64,000 nucleotides of DNA, taken from NCBI RefSeq assembly GCF_021018805.1, contig NC_086283.1, positions 54,502,312 through 54,566,311 on the forward strand, read 5' to 3'. The position numbers and the translations under genes are program-made. Source of the DNA: Prinia subflava (Eukaryota; Chordata; Aves; Passeriformes; Cisticolidae). This document shows, one piece after another, positions 1 to 42,378 of this stretch (positions within the stretch are counted from its first letter, which is position 1; the number at the start of each line of letters is the position of its first letter). The notes beneath the pieces are model-generated. The model saw only the letters and a program-made list of their open reading frames with translations, did no database searches and had not been told where the DNA came from.

Positions 1-3000
1 ATGTTGCTGTAGGCTGTAAGCTGATTAGAGACACAGCAGGTGCAGACTGAGACACAGTGCCCCAAGCATCAGTACTCAACAAGGGCCCTTCCTGAGGAAG
101 GTCAGCAGCTCAAAGAAATGTCTCACTTTTCCCTTTTAGACAGTACAACAGTACATCCCCTTCGGTGTGATGAATGGGATGTTGTTTGAAGATGTCTACA
201 GAAGTTGCAAGAATCACCAGTATTACCAGTTGAATTACACAGGATTTCAAATGTTTTTCAGTAGGTCAGTAAGTTCACACTAGTGTCCTGATCAAAATCT
301 AGTTTGTTTGAATTACTTGATAAAATTGTATTCTGCTGCATTTCCTGCATTAATGACTTCCTGTCAGACACTTGCAGTGTTCTTCCTTTGTTTCTGCATA
401 ATTTTTTCGTAAAAAGTCCTCTCCTAATGTAGATAGAAATTAAATCTTCATGTTTATGCAAAAACATAAAGGAGACTTCTAGAGGTAATCTGATGATCAA
501 ATTAAGACCACCATTCAGCTGCCTACACACAATGGAAGGTGATTTTAAAGGTGCAAAAATAAGAATAGAATATAAATTCAAATCCATTTTCTTTGTTAAA
601 CTTCTTCAAATTTAGTTTCTATAAAAGTGAGCAGTGAATTTATAATATTTCAGTGGTATTTATGTCAAAGTGTACGTCAGTTTGGAGTATACCTTTCGGG
701 TTCTGCTTAAACCCTGAAACCACCAAAATATTTAATATAGTACATCAAGTCACCATCAAATGTGTATTTCTAATTCTATGCAAGCTGAATTTCTTTTAGC
801 TTTCACATGTGTTACATAAGTTGAAAAAGCTTAAAAAACTTGTGCTACTTTTCCCAGAGGCATACATCTTCATTCCAAGGATCCTAATTAAATAGGAGCT
901 TCAGAAAAATGCACATTCATGTCACTGTTTTATTATTAATGTTCTCCTGTGTATAATTAGAGAACCGGTGGAGTTCTGTGGGTGCTTAAAATATCACGCT
1001 GTTCTGGAACGAATTGTTTCATTAAGCACATTTTTATCACTCGGCACTGTCTGGTGAGCCTTATCCGTTACATATGCATGCAAGACATTTGCTTTAAACC
1101 TTACTTCTTTACTTTCATACCCTGCTCACAGAATACTACCTTGAAAAATGAGAAAAGGTGAAAAAATAACTGCTCAGATAAGGAACATTTTTTATGCCAC
1201 TGTTTCACCACTACAGGGCTTTTGATCTTCTGTCACATTTCAGTCATTTTACCCATGGAGGAGTAAAGTAACCAATCGGGAATCCCAAAGTCTCCCACCA
1301 CACTGCTGTTTGGTCCTTTTAGAAAGATTCATATTCCTATTTATATATTTTTATATTAGAATGGAGATCAATACCTCAGTAATATTATACTCTTTGCTAG
1401 GCAAACTTTTCAATACAGCAGTTACTCTCCCTTTATCCCTGTCTAAATATGCGGTGAAATAGAATTAAGCTAAGTGTAGAAGTATGGTTAGCACAGATTT
1501 TTTTTTTTTTTCTAACACCTTCCAGGTGAGCTTTCCTTAGTTTTGCTCATCTGCTCTGAGAGAATGTTTTGCTTCCTAGGATGCATATAATGTGTGAGGT
1601 ACTAAACTCTTTTGCCATGTCAGGGGTACCATGCTGAGTTGGTAAGGAAGCTGCCTGAGGAGAAGTGGATACCTAATTTTCTTATGTATTTGCGTAATAT
1701 TTTTTCTTTCATGTAGAATAAACCTGATATTTGCATGCATTTGTAGCTTCCTTAAAAGTCAAATTTAGCGACGAAGGGGAGAGTTGCACTTAAGACTCTG
1801 TTTTGCTATTATGCTTAAGTGCCTCTCTTGGGTAGCCACCTGCACTTCCTTCAGCACTCTTAAGGGTAAAGCCTTACGTTCAGGGGGCTTAATCTCCATT
1901 TTACAGCTCCACATTTGTAACTGCAGTGGCTAGAAAAACACTGCACTGTCTGTGCACCTGAAAAAACTTAGAGGAGGAGAAAACTCTGGATTCAAGCATT
2001 TTCTTCTACTCCTTTACTGATCCTAGAAGGGTAGTACACTCCCAGAAAGAAGGCAATACTGTGAAATTCCAGCCAAAGAGAACAGCCGTCTCAAATTCAG
2101 ACATTCTTCCAAAATTAAGAAGTTTTTAACCATTGCTAAAAGTTTTTTGTGATTTACCTCTGTGCATGCCCAGGAGATGCTGCATTTCCTATCATTGCTA
2201 AACACTAAATACTCTTCACATATTAGAAAATGGGGTAGAGAAACCTGGCCTGAAACCTACCAACAGTAACCCATTTTGTGAAAGTAAATCAGGCCGTTGT
2301 TTCCTGAAACAATTATAAATAAATAATTTGTGAAATATAAAAGATCATAAGAATCCTTCTGCTGTTTTTTTGATAACTGAAAAATATTCTTTGTATTTTA
2401 GGAACTTGTTATATAGCAGGTCTTCTCATTCTGAGGATTTAAGAGACAGTCCCTCACCAGTGCCATCACTGACATTTCATCTAAATTGCAACCAGTGGAT
2501 TTCTGCCTGCTCCCCCGCCCACTTTTGAGAACTTGTTTCTGGGCAAATCATCCTGAAGACTGTGTAGAAAATACTGAGATTAATCTGAGACAAAACAGTT
2601 TTCTGAGGAGTAGCCTGATCTGGAATATATTGTAGTTAAAGTGAATTTAAATTTAAGTATCCGTAGAGGTTTTTGTAGCCAGGGATGATGTGTTTATTCC
2701 CTCTAAACCTGTCACCCACCCCACTTTTATTTTATTAGCTGTTATTTTTGTTCTAAAGTTCTTCATATTTTTTAAGTCTGGAACTAGAAGTATTGCAAAA
2801 ATTAACATTAATGAATTACATTCATGAAAATAAACTTCTACAGATGAAGAGTGCAGTGATATTTTTCTGTTTGGTATTTGTTCAGTATGTGTTCTTGAGG
2901 TGTTTTGAGCAGGCACTGCAGTGCAGTACCATTCTTGGTATGAGATACATTATGGGATTATTTTGTTCTTTTCTCCAAGTTGTACGTTGCTGGTGAAGAG

Positions 3001-3294
3001 CCAGTGTTGATCAGTCATGCATCCAATTTCTTTCCTTACTAAAAACCTAATAGTAAATCTGTTTTCTTCCATGATTCCTCAAAGCAGTATTGAAAACTTA
3101 GAGCCTTGCCTTCCAGGACCATTTTGCTAGAAGCTGGATGATGTATATTCATCTCCTAAGCATCAGTACATGTGGTGCATATTGGAGTAAAAAAAATGAC
3201 ATGGGGGTGTGTGAGGGAAGCAAGTAAACAGGAGTGAAGGAAACAGGAACTAGAGCATTCAAAACGTCCATATTAGTAATGACTTTCAGACTAA
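1..3294. other. Probable 5' intron or upstream region of SYK, no gene seen
   Basis: AT-rich DNA with scattered stops in all frames and a poly(T) run near 1499-1512. No exon, CpG-rich promoter-like stretch or recognisable repeat was found. Confidence 0.5.
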
Positions 3295-3600
3295 TAGAAT
3301 CAAAGGTTCATAGAAATATTTAGGTTGGAAAAGATCCTTAAGATTATCAAGTCCAACTGTAAACCTAACACTACCCAATCCACTATAAACCCAGTCTGTA
3401 AGTCTTTAAATCCCTTCATGGATGGTGATTTAAACACTTTCCTGGGCAGCCTGTTCCAACACTTGATAAACTCCTCAGTGAAGGAATATTTGGTGGTATC
3501 CAATCTAAACCTCCTCAGTACTACACGAGGCCTTTTTTCTCTCATCATCTCACACATAGGAAGAGATTGACTCCATCCCTTTCTGGGGTGTCTGGCCCAT
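3295..3600 (-). mobile_element. CR1 LINE 3' fragment (minus strand)
   Basis: Read on the plus strand this is the inverse of a CR1 3' end: a TAGGTTGGAAAAGATC block near 3330, then CTGGGCAGCCTGTTCCAA near 3442 and ATCCAATCTAAACCTCC near 3498, all hallmark CR1 3'-UTR phrases. The 3' end of the element is at the left. The right boundary is uncertain. Confidence 0.85.
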
Positions 3601-4562
3601 GCCACTGTCCCTTGCAGCAGAGTTGTTCTCCCCTGTGCCTTCCTAGGTGCCTGATTCTGTGTCCTGCCAAGACAAACATACAAAGTGATGGGGCTTGCCT
3701 TGTGCTAGGAGGAGAAAAGTCCAGGAGGCATCAGAAGGCTGTGGGAGAGGGGAGATGATGGAAGAGCCTCCTGATGGCTCTCCTTGAAGGCTTGAAAGCA
3801 GCAGCTGCAGCCCTGGGACAGGGCAGAGAGACATGGGGCTCAGCTGGTCTGTGCCCCTATCTCTGCATCCCACTGGAGAGCAGGGAGAGATGTCAGGAAT
3901 GCAGAGGAGGAGGAAAGCCCTGGTCTCCTCCACGCCTCCAAAGTGCACAGACTGAGCTGTATGTTGCATATAGCACACTGTATGTGCATATGCACATTGT
4001 GTGTGGTAGGCTCTGGCAAGATGTGAGGAGGGTTTGGGAAAACTTGTATATCCACAAGTTTATACACAACTTGTATATAAACAGCTTGTATATCCACAAC
4101 CCTAACGCCCCTATACCCTCCCCCAGTCACCACCAGCTTAGCACAGTGTACCTGAAGGAGGTGGTCAGAGAAGAAAGAGGAACTTTCTGGGAGTGATCCC
4201 TGTACCATTGCACTGGCAGTCTCGCACCCACTGTCTCTGGACAGGCCCTTGTGGAATGCACTGGAACAGCACTGCATGGCTGGGCAGGGGAACGGAAGGG
4301 GCTGCCCCTGTGCAGTGCCCAGACTTACTGCTGTCCCCAGTGTCAAGGCTGGTTGGGCAAGCCAAGAGTCCTGATGGAGCCTGCATGCCTTGTGCTTGCA
4401 CCTACAGGGGCCTGGAAAAACTATGGGCAGACAGACCCTGCTGAAAAACATCCTGGTCACAGACCTTCCTTCCATGGTGACACCACAAGGGTGTGTGATG
4501 CTGCCTAGCCAGGAAGGTAGATGCTCCAAAAGGGGCAAAATCTGCTCCACAGCATGTCTCCC
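3601..4562. other. GC-richer segment of unknown origin between two CR1 pieces
   Basis: About 960 bases, richer in G and C than the flanks. Long open frames exist on both strands (for example minus 3840-4661), but none resembles a known protein and they overlap each other, so I do not call a gene. TTGTATAT-CCACA motifs recur at 4044-4101, giving short direct and inverted repeats. It may be an unrecognised repeat inserted into a CR1. Confidence 0.4.
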
Positions 4563-4830
4563 TTTGTTGAGTTTCATTAAATTCCTTTCATTTGAGTTCC
4601 TTAGCTTTTCCAGGTCCCTTTGAATGGTAATCACAGCCTTGTGAGGTTTTAGCCACTGCACTGTTTTGTATTATTTGTGAACTTTCTAGGGCTGTGCTTT
4701 CCCCACTGTCCACCACCTCAATGAAAATCTTAATATTGACCCCAATCCTGACCCTGGGTTACAATACTATTAGCTGGTCTCCAAATGGGCATTGTATCCC
4801 ATTGTATCCCAGAGGACTGCAGTCCTCTGG
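4563..4830 (-). mobile_element. CR1 LINE fragment (minus strand), more 5' part
   Basis: The order of landmarks is that of an antisense CR1: a degraded TTGTTGAGTTTCATTAAATT, then CCAGGTCCCTTTGAATGG near 4609, a diverged 'GTGTCATCAGCAAACTTGC' block near 4665-4690 and a diverged 'CTGACCCCTGGGGGAC' block near 4749. It is strongly diverged and carries a short tandem CATTGTATCC duplication at 4791-4812. Confidence 0.7.
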
Positions 4831-5892
4831 CCCTGCATTAAGTTATTGAATTAATCTCTTCCATTTGAGGAAAGCTTTGTCTGGTAGAGTCAGAATGGTC
4901 ATTTTGCATACAGAATAAACGTTTGGTGGTGACTAACTGAGGACTGCCTTCTGTATCTTCAGTTACAACTTTTCTTTTTTGCAATTAACAAGCAAAGATA
5001 TGTTACTAGACTAGTATGGCAACTTAAACCAGTAGCTTTTAGTTGCAGATCACAAGAGTAATAAATAACACAAAGTTTTATTTTGTAGGGTCACAATATC
5101 TTTGCAATTTTGATATCTCCCTTATTAGGGATGGTGGGAGAAGACCAGAAGATCTGCACAGCATATAGTTTGTCATGACTGTGCCATGTATAGTTTTCTA
5201 TACTGTGTGGGCCTTGTTGACTTGACCTTGTGTTCCTCTTTCCCTCCCCACATCAACCCTGTACATATTCACAGCATAGCACAGGTATTTCTTACCGTTT
5301 TTTGACACAAACACAAGCAACGGCAAATCAGCACTGATGGATCAAATACGAGTTAAGCAGTAGGCACAAACAGCTCTGCCTCCTGCAGGCCTGCCAGGGA
5401 AGCTGTCAGTCTCAAGTGCTGTGTGCCAAAAGGCCCTGCCTTAAGACTGCCATTCCTCAGTTACACATTTGCATATTGGATTCTTGCTTTCTACATAGTT
5501 ATCCATAAAGTCTTCTGCATTTTTCTTCATGTAACTCAGTTGCACACTTTGGCCAGCTATAGAAGGTAAATGTGGCATTAACCCTGTTCTCATATAGCCT
5601 GAACTGTTTAATGCTGATTCCACAGATTGCTGCATGGCTTCCCTAAAATCATGCTTCACTGTATTGTGAAGGGTTCATATTTTAACTCCTATGTGCGTCC
5701 CAACAATAGAAGCAGAAACTGAACTTCTTATAATTTTGTTCACTTCTAGCCAAGGTGCTTGGAAGCAGGAAAAGAGAGCTGCTGGGATTTAGAAAGACAC
5801 CTTCTAATGAGATAAAAATAAAAATGGGATCTTCACTTTAAAACATTTTTTTAAATTGTTAACATATGTATCACCAAGAAATGTATTACCAA
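4831..5892. other. Probable SYK intron sequence, nothing recognised
   Basis: No exon or repeat supported. The minus-strand open frame at 5441-5659 has no recognisable domain. Confidence 0.45.
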
Positions 5893-6140
5893 AATTGCCT
5901 CAAGCTATGCTGGGGGCATTCAGGTTGGACATCAAGAGAAATTTCTTCACAGAAAGGGTTGTTAGACATTGGAGTGCTCTCCCCAGGGAGGTGACTGAGT
6001 CACTGTCCCTGGAGGTGTTCAAGAAACAAGTGGGCAGAGCACTCAGTGCCATGGTCTTGCTGACAAGGTGGTGGTTGGTTCAAGTTTGGACTCAGTGATC
6101 TTAGAGGTCTATTCCAGCCTAAATCATTCTGTGATTCTGT
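5893..6140 (+). mobile_element. CR1 LINE 3' end (plus strand)
   Basis: Sense-strand CR1 tail: CAGGTTGGACATCAAGAGAA near 5921, TTTCTTCACAGAAAGGGTTG, CCCTGGAGGTGTTCAAGAA near 6007, and an end in a degraded microsatellite ATTCTGTGATTCTGT at 6126-6140. The element stops 84 bases before the first SYK coding exon and is severely 5'-truncated, as most CR1 copies are. Confidence 0.92.
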
Positions 6141-6224
6141 AAACATACTGCAGGTGAACTGCCATCTTACTGGTTTATCCTCCTTTTTGTACTGACATCC
6201 CAGTCTGTGTCTTTGTATTTTCAG

Positions 6225-6265
6225 ATACAGCTTTCTAGGTTTGCGGCTTGGAAAAGAAAAAAACC
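6225..6265 (+). other. SYK: SYK 5' UTR part of the first coding exon
   Basis: A pyrimidine-rich tract ending in TTTTCAG at 6218-6224 gives a 3' splice site, so this exon begins with 41 untranslated bases. An in-frame TAG at 6236-6238 closes the frame upstream, so the ATG at 6266 is the first possible start in this exon. Its context (ACC before, G after) is a good Kozak match. A branch-point candidate CTGAC has its A at 6195, 29 bases before the junction. At least one non-coding exon must lie upstream and was not identified. Confidence 0.8.
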
Positions 6266-35532
<29,267 letters not shown>

Positions 35533-37730
35533 CAGCATGGAGAACAGCAGCTTCCTTGTCTCCAGCCAGCACCCTCTGAGAAGCAGCTCACTTTCCAAAA
35601 CCAAGCAACCTCGATTTTTGGTACTGCCATTTTCAATCTGCAAAGCTCAGAGCCTTGTGTCTGTAAGGCTGCCTTTTCTTACCCTCTGAACAAAATACAG
35701 CCCCAAAAGAGTATTGGAAGTGTAGCAGTCTCAAAGTCCACAGCAAGGATGTTAGATAAGATGCTTGTACTTTTGCTACATTCTATTTCATTTTATTTAC
35801 AGCTTTATTTGCATTACATTTTGCAGTTGTGTAAAACCTATTTAATGATTTTGAGCCCTCTTCATCTCCTATATTGGAATGCAGACTTGAATTTAGATTC
35901 TTCCCATCAATATTTTTAGCCTTTAAATGTATGGAATTGTTCCGGCCTTCCCTTTCCTTAAGGAAGAATAGCATAAACATTCCTCACTATGAAGCAAATT
36001 CACTGTGCAAGGGTGTCAGACACTTTGACTGATGGTATGTTTGATTTTATCATCAAGCCCTTTTAAATCAAATCATATTCTTCTTAGTAGTCAAATAAGC
36101 AGAGGGGAATAGGGAGTTCTGACTTTCTAATGTCATCACATCCTTTAAATGTGACAGTCTTCTTTTGTTCCTCATCTCATGTGTGGAGCCCAGCAGTTTC
36201 TCAGGGAGTTATTTTTTTCCCAGTGAAATCTGGGAATACTGAGGCTGGATTTCATCTTGGAAGAAAACATACCAACACCTAAGATGAATCTAAATTTTAC
36301 CATAAACTCCAACACTGTATTCCTGAAAATACACCTGTGATGGAGCAGCACTTACTTTTCTCTGTGCTTTTCCATCCTTCTCCAGACATATCTTTTCTAT
36401 GTATCTATTTGGTTATACCATAGCTCTGTGCACTGTATTTTGAGCAGCAATCATTTCTATCTTTTCTTCAAACCTTTCTTTAAAAAGCATCTGTGAGAAT
36501 TTCACCACACCTTATGACCTCTAAAGTTAAATTTCACCTCTAGTTCAAATATTTTATAATGGGCAGACAACAAGATTACTTCTGTCAGCTCCAAAATCTT
36601 AGTATTTGTCCTGTGGGACAAATCCCTGTGGGCATCTCAGGAAAAGGCATTTGTCTCATCATTCTTCTGTAATGCAGTGTGCATCTCCATTAAATTGGAT
36701 AACAGAGTAATAACAAATAATGTAATCAAATTCTGATTCTGCTTTTACCCTTATGCTTTTCTTGCTCAATCTCATTTCAAGTATTATCAATAGCAACATT
36801 TCTATCACTTATTGCTCACAAGCAGCTATTTCATTGTCATTTGCATATATCTCAGGAATCCAGGAATCTACATAGATTTTGTCTTCTAGATATAGAGATT
36901 TTAGAAAAATAGAAAGAATAAGATTTAAAGTTAGATATATTTATTGCATATGGCTGGTTAGAGTATACGTGTTTAGTTTTTGTGTGAACATAGTATTCTT
37001 AGAGATGCAGTGGTATTTTTTTTTTCTCTAGTAATGAAATTGTGTGAAGCAATTAAACTGAGAAAGGGTGATATAATTTTCATAAAAGACAAGACTATAA
37101 ACAAATGTGCAAGCTACTGGGTTTGTTTTTCCTTTTTACTAAGTTTACGATCTATTTGTTAAATAATATCTGATGCCTTCTGGAAATTTAGTCTTGACTG
37201 TCCAGTGCAAGGCATCAGAGGCTACTGGAAGATACTGAGTTTAACAGACCATGTTTCATATGTGACCGAACGTGACTCACCTTGAAGATGATTTAATTTT
37301 TGTTTTGTTTTCAAGAAACATTTTTCTACAAGACCAGCTTGTGTGGAAGTTAGCCATAGCTATACATAGGTGTTTTGTCACTTCAGTTTTGTTGCAGAGA
37401 ATATGTTATCTCTACATGTTGGTAGAGATAACAATTAGTACACTTATGGGGATATTAGTTATAAAGAAATTGCACAAATCTCTATGAAGCAGCGAGTGAC
37501 AGTACTGAATTTCCCAGAATGAGAGATTCCTCTGTATCTCTCACTCTCTTCAAAAGTGATGTCTGATACAACAAACCTGGAGGATTGTTTCTTTTCCTCT
37601 CCTCTGAGTGAAAGTCAACATCACTTTCTGGAGTTACTTGATTATTTTTAACTTCACTATTACATTATAAAAGTTTACAATGCAAATATAAAGTATTGTG
37701 AAATAAATGGATTTGGTTTTAACATTTTAA
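35533..37730 (+). other. SYK: SYK probable 3' UTR
   Basis: AT-rich sequence directly after the stop codon with no open frame that resembles a protein. The end is set by the AATAAA at 37702-37707 and is inferred. An ATTAAA at 36689-36694 could serve a shorter form, and AATAAA motifs at 38169-38174 and 38280-38285 could serve longer forms. Confidence 0.45.
37702..37707 (+). terminator. Candidate SYK poly(A) signal
   Basis: A canonical AATAAA about 2.2 kb after the stop codon, followed by a T- and GT-rich stretch that could act as the downstream element. Chosen among several hexamers by context only. Confidence 0.4.
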
Positions 37731-38250
37731 TTAAAGATACTTTTACAAAATACGCTGTCTTAACAAGAATCCTCTCATAATTACATGCTTTGTAAAAAAT
37801 CCTGATGCTTTGCAGTGTGTATATGTACTGAGTTACTGTGACTGTTTTGGAAGACTGAGGTTTTCCTATTGACAGTGAAAGTTACCCAACAGGACAGATA
37901 AACCCACTAAAGCCTGGGCTGCTTTTGGAGCAATTCAGGAATGACAGAAAATTCCCAAAATATGCACATTGTTATTACACCTAGGTCTTTTCAAAGTGAT
38001 TCACAACAATACTGTGCTGACTAGAGATGCCAGGAGTCAGTTCAGTATATTAGCTAGACAAGAATTTTTGCCTTACAGATGCCAGCTATGCAGGATTTAA
38101 CTTGCTTCATTCACATTATATGACATGGAGCCTCCCTCAGATGCAGACAGCTGTTCTAGGTACTCTAAAATAAAAGCAGCAACATCTTAGTCTTTCATTT
38201 AGCTTTTCTTGCATGCTTGGGTTCTCAGAAAAGCTCAGGCTAGATGGGTG

Positions 38251-38280
38251 TGAATGTGAATGTGAATGTGAATGTGAATA
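38251..38280. repeat. (TGAATG)n hexamer microsatellite
   Basis: Four perfect TGAATG units and one TGAATA, ending in an AATAAA-containing sequence. Confidence 0.9.
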
Positions 38281-41200
38281 ATAAAGAAGAAAGGCGTAAA
38301 GGCAGACAACTCTTCAAGCAGGTACCTGCCTTTGGGGGGATCAGTCAGTGACTGACCCACTCTGTTCTGCTGTGGTTGTTCACCTGCATAGCAAATCTGC
38401 ACCTTCCCATCTGTGGGGCTGCACCATCAACTGATATGAAGGAAATTTTTGTCTTTTGGCTGTCTGGATCTGATTTTCTATTTTTAGATTGACTTGTCTC
38501 AGAAATGCCACTTGGTGTGGGCATGAGAGCCCACAAGTGATTGTCATGCCAGAATTACGGGGTAGAAAACTGCTGCATGTAGTTATGGAGGCTGGTGGAG
38601 AAGGATAACATGCTAAGATCATAGAGAAGATGATAAAATGCTAAGAGGGCTTTTCACTGGAAGAAAATTCTGTATTTACACCTTTGGTTAGTGCTCAAAT
38701 TTACAAAATCATTGAGATTTTTGAAGTATGGGAAGCATGTGTGTTCTCCCATAAAGACACACCCAAACATCTTAAAAGGGCTTGTCCAACCTGTCCTTGC
38801 TTCTACACTGTGCAAAAAGGGGACTTTTAATCAGAGAGTGAGAAATACCCGTAATTTTCACCCCTCAAACCATCACAGTCATCACTGCCAGTTTGCCAAA
38901 GAACCATCTGTGAGGGGCCTGGCTGCACAGCTAGGTTGAGCACCACGGCAGCAGCGTGTCCTCGCCCCAGCCCTGCCAGGAGGTGGCAATGCCTGAACAC
39001 GGTTGGAGTGAAGCACTTGTCTGGCCATTTCTGGCCCTCCCCACTCTGCCCCGGCTGGAGTTGTGCCTGCGTGTTACAGAGGACACGCTCTCTTTGCTCC
39101 TTGCTGTGAAGCAATGTTGCATGTGAGGACGAATCATCATTTATTTATGTGGTGAACAGTCAGCTGTGGATGATTAACAAAGGCTTCTGAGACTCTTGTC
39201 TTTTAAGTGGTCTCAGCAGTGAGAGAGTGCACGCAGAAAGATAGAGACTACACCCCACGCGTGCCTGGGAGGGAGTGAGGGTGGCATATGGATCGAATAA
39301 TATAGGGAAACATTAAACAAGCAGTTGTAATTACCAGCCCTAAGTTTGCTGAGGACAGAAAGACTGCAAGGCATGCAGAAGAAGAAGAAAAAAAATAGGT
39401 TCCTGTTAAAAAAACAGAGAGCCATAAGGCAAATCCTGAGAACATTCCTCCAATCACTCGGAGTTCCCTGAAGCCAAGCTAGAGCTGTGCATCTATCTCC
39501 AAATAGGTTGTTTTTTTTTTTTTTTCTTTTTCGTCACATATGCGATAAAGACCCACTGGGTTCCTTGCCATATAATTAACTCTGCACAGAGTATAACAAC
39601 TGCTTCCCTGAGGCAGTGGAGGTGTGCACATTTCTTGATAACCAGAGAAGAGAGGAAACGAGAGAATTTCAGCTGGTGAAAGCATTACATTACTGTCCAT
39701 TAAAATTCATTACTTCAAATGTAAACAGTCCCTGGATGGCCAGTCCACTGTAATCGTGCAGAGATCTGTAACTAACTCCCCTCATCTGTCCACCCTTGCA
39801 AATGCCTTAAAATGTCACATTGAGAAACTGTCAGGTCTTGTTTAACTGTGTCAGAGTGCTTGGGGGGAACGCCGCTGCCATGCACCTGCAGCTACACTGC
39901 CCACCTAGCACATTCCACGTGTCAGAGGTTCAGTCAGCCGAGTGCCAGGCTCCCTGTGCCTCTGCCGTGCTAGAAATGCAAGATATTTCTGCAATGATGG
40001 AAAAAAATAGAAAAAAATTTGCAAAGAGCAGTTCAATGACACTGTCCTGTTACATTGCCACCTGCCAGTGAATGCATTGACATCAACATCTGTTCTTCCT
40101 ACTGCCTGCTTTAATAAAGAGAAATTGTGCCAGTTTCAGCAACAGCAAGAGTGCCAAGACTATAATTGCATGACTGAGCAGCAGAACAGGTAGCAGAGAA
40201 CTTTAATAGCTGTCTCTTAAACAGCTTGAAGACTTTCCTTTAAAAAAATTACACACTTAATTCCTGTCATTATTTCATACTTGAGTTCAATATTGACTTG
40301 TTCCTCACTTGTTACTGCACAACCATTGTAGCTGTATCTTCATATCTTGTTCTAATTTATGTGCAGATTTCAGCAGTGTTACCAAACAATTTCTCTATGT
40401 ATCAGGTTCCACCTCCAGTAATCTGAGACCAGCTGGCAAGAATTAATAATGTTGGTTTTCAGTGATAGTTCTAGAAGATAACAAAACTGCATGGAAGGAA
40501 ATGGCTGTGGGGAGCACAGACACATCAAGAAATGCATGAGAGGTACAAGCTCACTTGTCAAAGAGCAGCCCTTTGGGGCATTTTTCCCTCTGTACTTTGG
40601 AGCTGATGTAAATTGACTGTTCGGTTAGATTTGATACTTCTTTTCCCAAAAGATACATATTCAGAGTCAATGTTTCCTTAATTTTTCCCAGTAATGACAC
40701 ATCTTTATACCCATAGTTGGGTATAAAAACCTAGATTATCAATGTCATTTTGTTTCAGCAAGATTTCCTCTGTCACCAGTAAATGCCCCTAAACTGGGCC
40801 TTTTTTGTGCATACAGCTACATTTCTGTTCTAGCAGCTTCCACAGGCCTCATTCTTCTGACTATTCTGCAAACGCATGCTTAAGTGGGGCAGGAGCACCA
40901 GCAGGCAGGCCTCTCCCAAAGCCCTCGTGCTGCCTCTGACAGTCAAGGGGCCATGAGGAGGAGCAATGCACAGTAAAGTTCAGCCACCACCATGAGAAGG
41001 GTTCCCAACCTTCTCTCAGCGTGTCTGTTTTATTTAGACAATATAACCTCTTTAAGACAGCAAATGCAAAATGTACAGATATTTATTGTGAGGTTACGTT
41101 GGTATTACAGGACCTCTACACACGCCTTGCACTCAGGAGCCACCTCATTTTTTGCAGACTTCTAATGCATTAGAGCACAAAATCATCCCTTTTTTTCTTT

Positions 41201-42349
41201 TTCTTCTGTAAATGTGTTGTTGACTCTGTCATAGATACACGCATATCTTTGGCTATTTAAAAATTGTATATTCACTGGTATTACTGTTTCCCCAGGGGCA
41301 TGCAGCAATGAGGTACTATTTTTAAACTCCTCAGTCAGCCATGACTTTCTTTTTGTCTGTCCACTCTGTAGCTGCCATAGGGAGTAAGCATGGCATTCCT
41401 CATCTTTTTGTGGTTTCTACTTATAAGGAATAAGCAGAACAAGTAGTCGTTCTTGTTGGTGCTGGAGTACTACACAAGTCCGATTACAGGAAAAAGCACA
41501 GACTGAATCATGTCTCAGAAATTCACCCTCCAGTGTCACATTGTACCCAAGTTAATGCAAACCAGAGCTCCTGCTATACGAGCACAAGTACAAAGCTCAC
41601 AGTTTGTTCCCAAAACTCCCACAGCTTTTTCCATGCCAGCTATATAAAAGAAAAAAACAACAACAAAAAACCAAAAAAACCTAACCCAACACCAAAACCC
41701 AACAAGATTTAATAATATGACACATTCCTGTGTTTGTTTGCAGAACTGTATGTGAGCAATTTTATGAGTCATTTAATTACAAGGAAGCCAAGGCCTGGAC
41801 AAAGAAATACACTCAAGGTTTGCTTGGGTTGAGGACAGTCTCTGTCTTTCTTTCCCCCAAAATGAAAAGGTCCCAGTGTATTTCAAATGTAGCTGAAAGG
41901 AATGAAGACATCGGATATCACAGCAAAACTGGAGTCTCAGACAGCTGTGAGACTGGTGGTACCTATATCTTCTGCTTGAAAACTGCCTTATTTGGTGGTA
42001 GTATGCTGCCAGGCCCACAAAGCCAGCATGTCCCACTGCTTGGCCCCCAAGCCTCAGCAGGAACCTGCTGATTACTACACGTTAACAAATATTTGTGGAA
42101 AAAACACCCAAATACTGCACCGTTTTCATCTAACATAAACATCATATACTGAAAATGTCATACAAACTGGGACGTACTTGAAAGGGGAATAGCATTTATG
42201 CCTTTAAATGTATTTATCCCCGTAAATGCAGCCAGTCTTTTTTCCTTCTTAGCCAAGGAGCTGACCTGCTGCCAGCATGCTTGTGTCCTGGCTAGATGTT
42301 ATTTCATACCTTTTGCAGGTCACCATGAAATCAGTAACTTCAAAACCTA

Positions 42350-42378
42350 GGGTGGGGTGGGATGGGAAGGGAGGGAGG
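42350..42378 (+). other. G-quadruplex motif, intergenic
   Basis: Six G-tracts of at least three (42350-42352, 42354-42357, 42359-42361, 42364-42366, 42369-42371, 42373-42375) separated by one or two bases. Confidence 0.7.

Noticed and set aside
3840..4661. 273-codon minus-strand open frame
   Set aside because: It overlaps other long frames on both strands, runs into the CR1 fragment, and shows no domain or splice signals. The GC-richer composition explains its length.
6248..6265. Six extra in-frame codons before the SYK ATG (TTG start)
   Set aside because: They have no ATG, an in-frame TAG lies at 6236, and the ATG at 6266 has a good Kozak context and matches the usual SYK N terminus.
38680..39130. 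GC-richer block considered as a CpG island or promoter
   Set aside because: CpG dinucleotides are few, and no first exon or core promoter could be tied to it.
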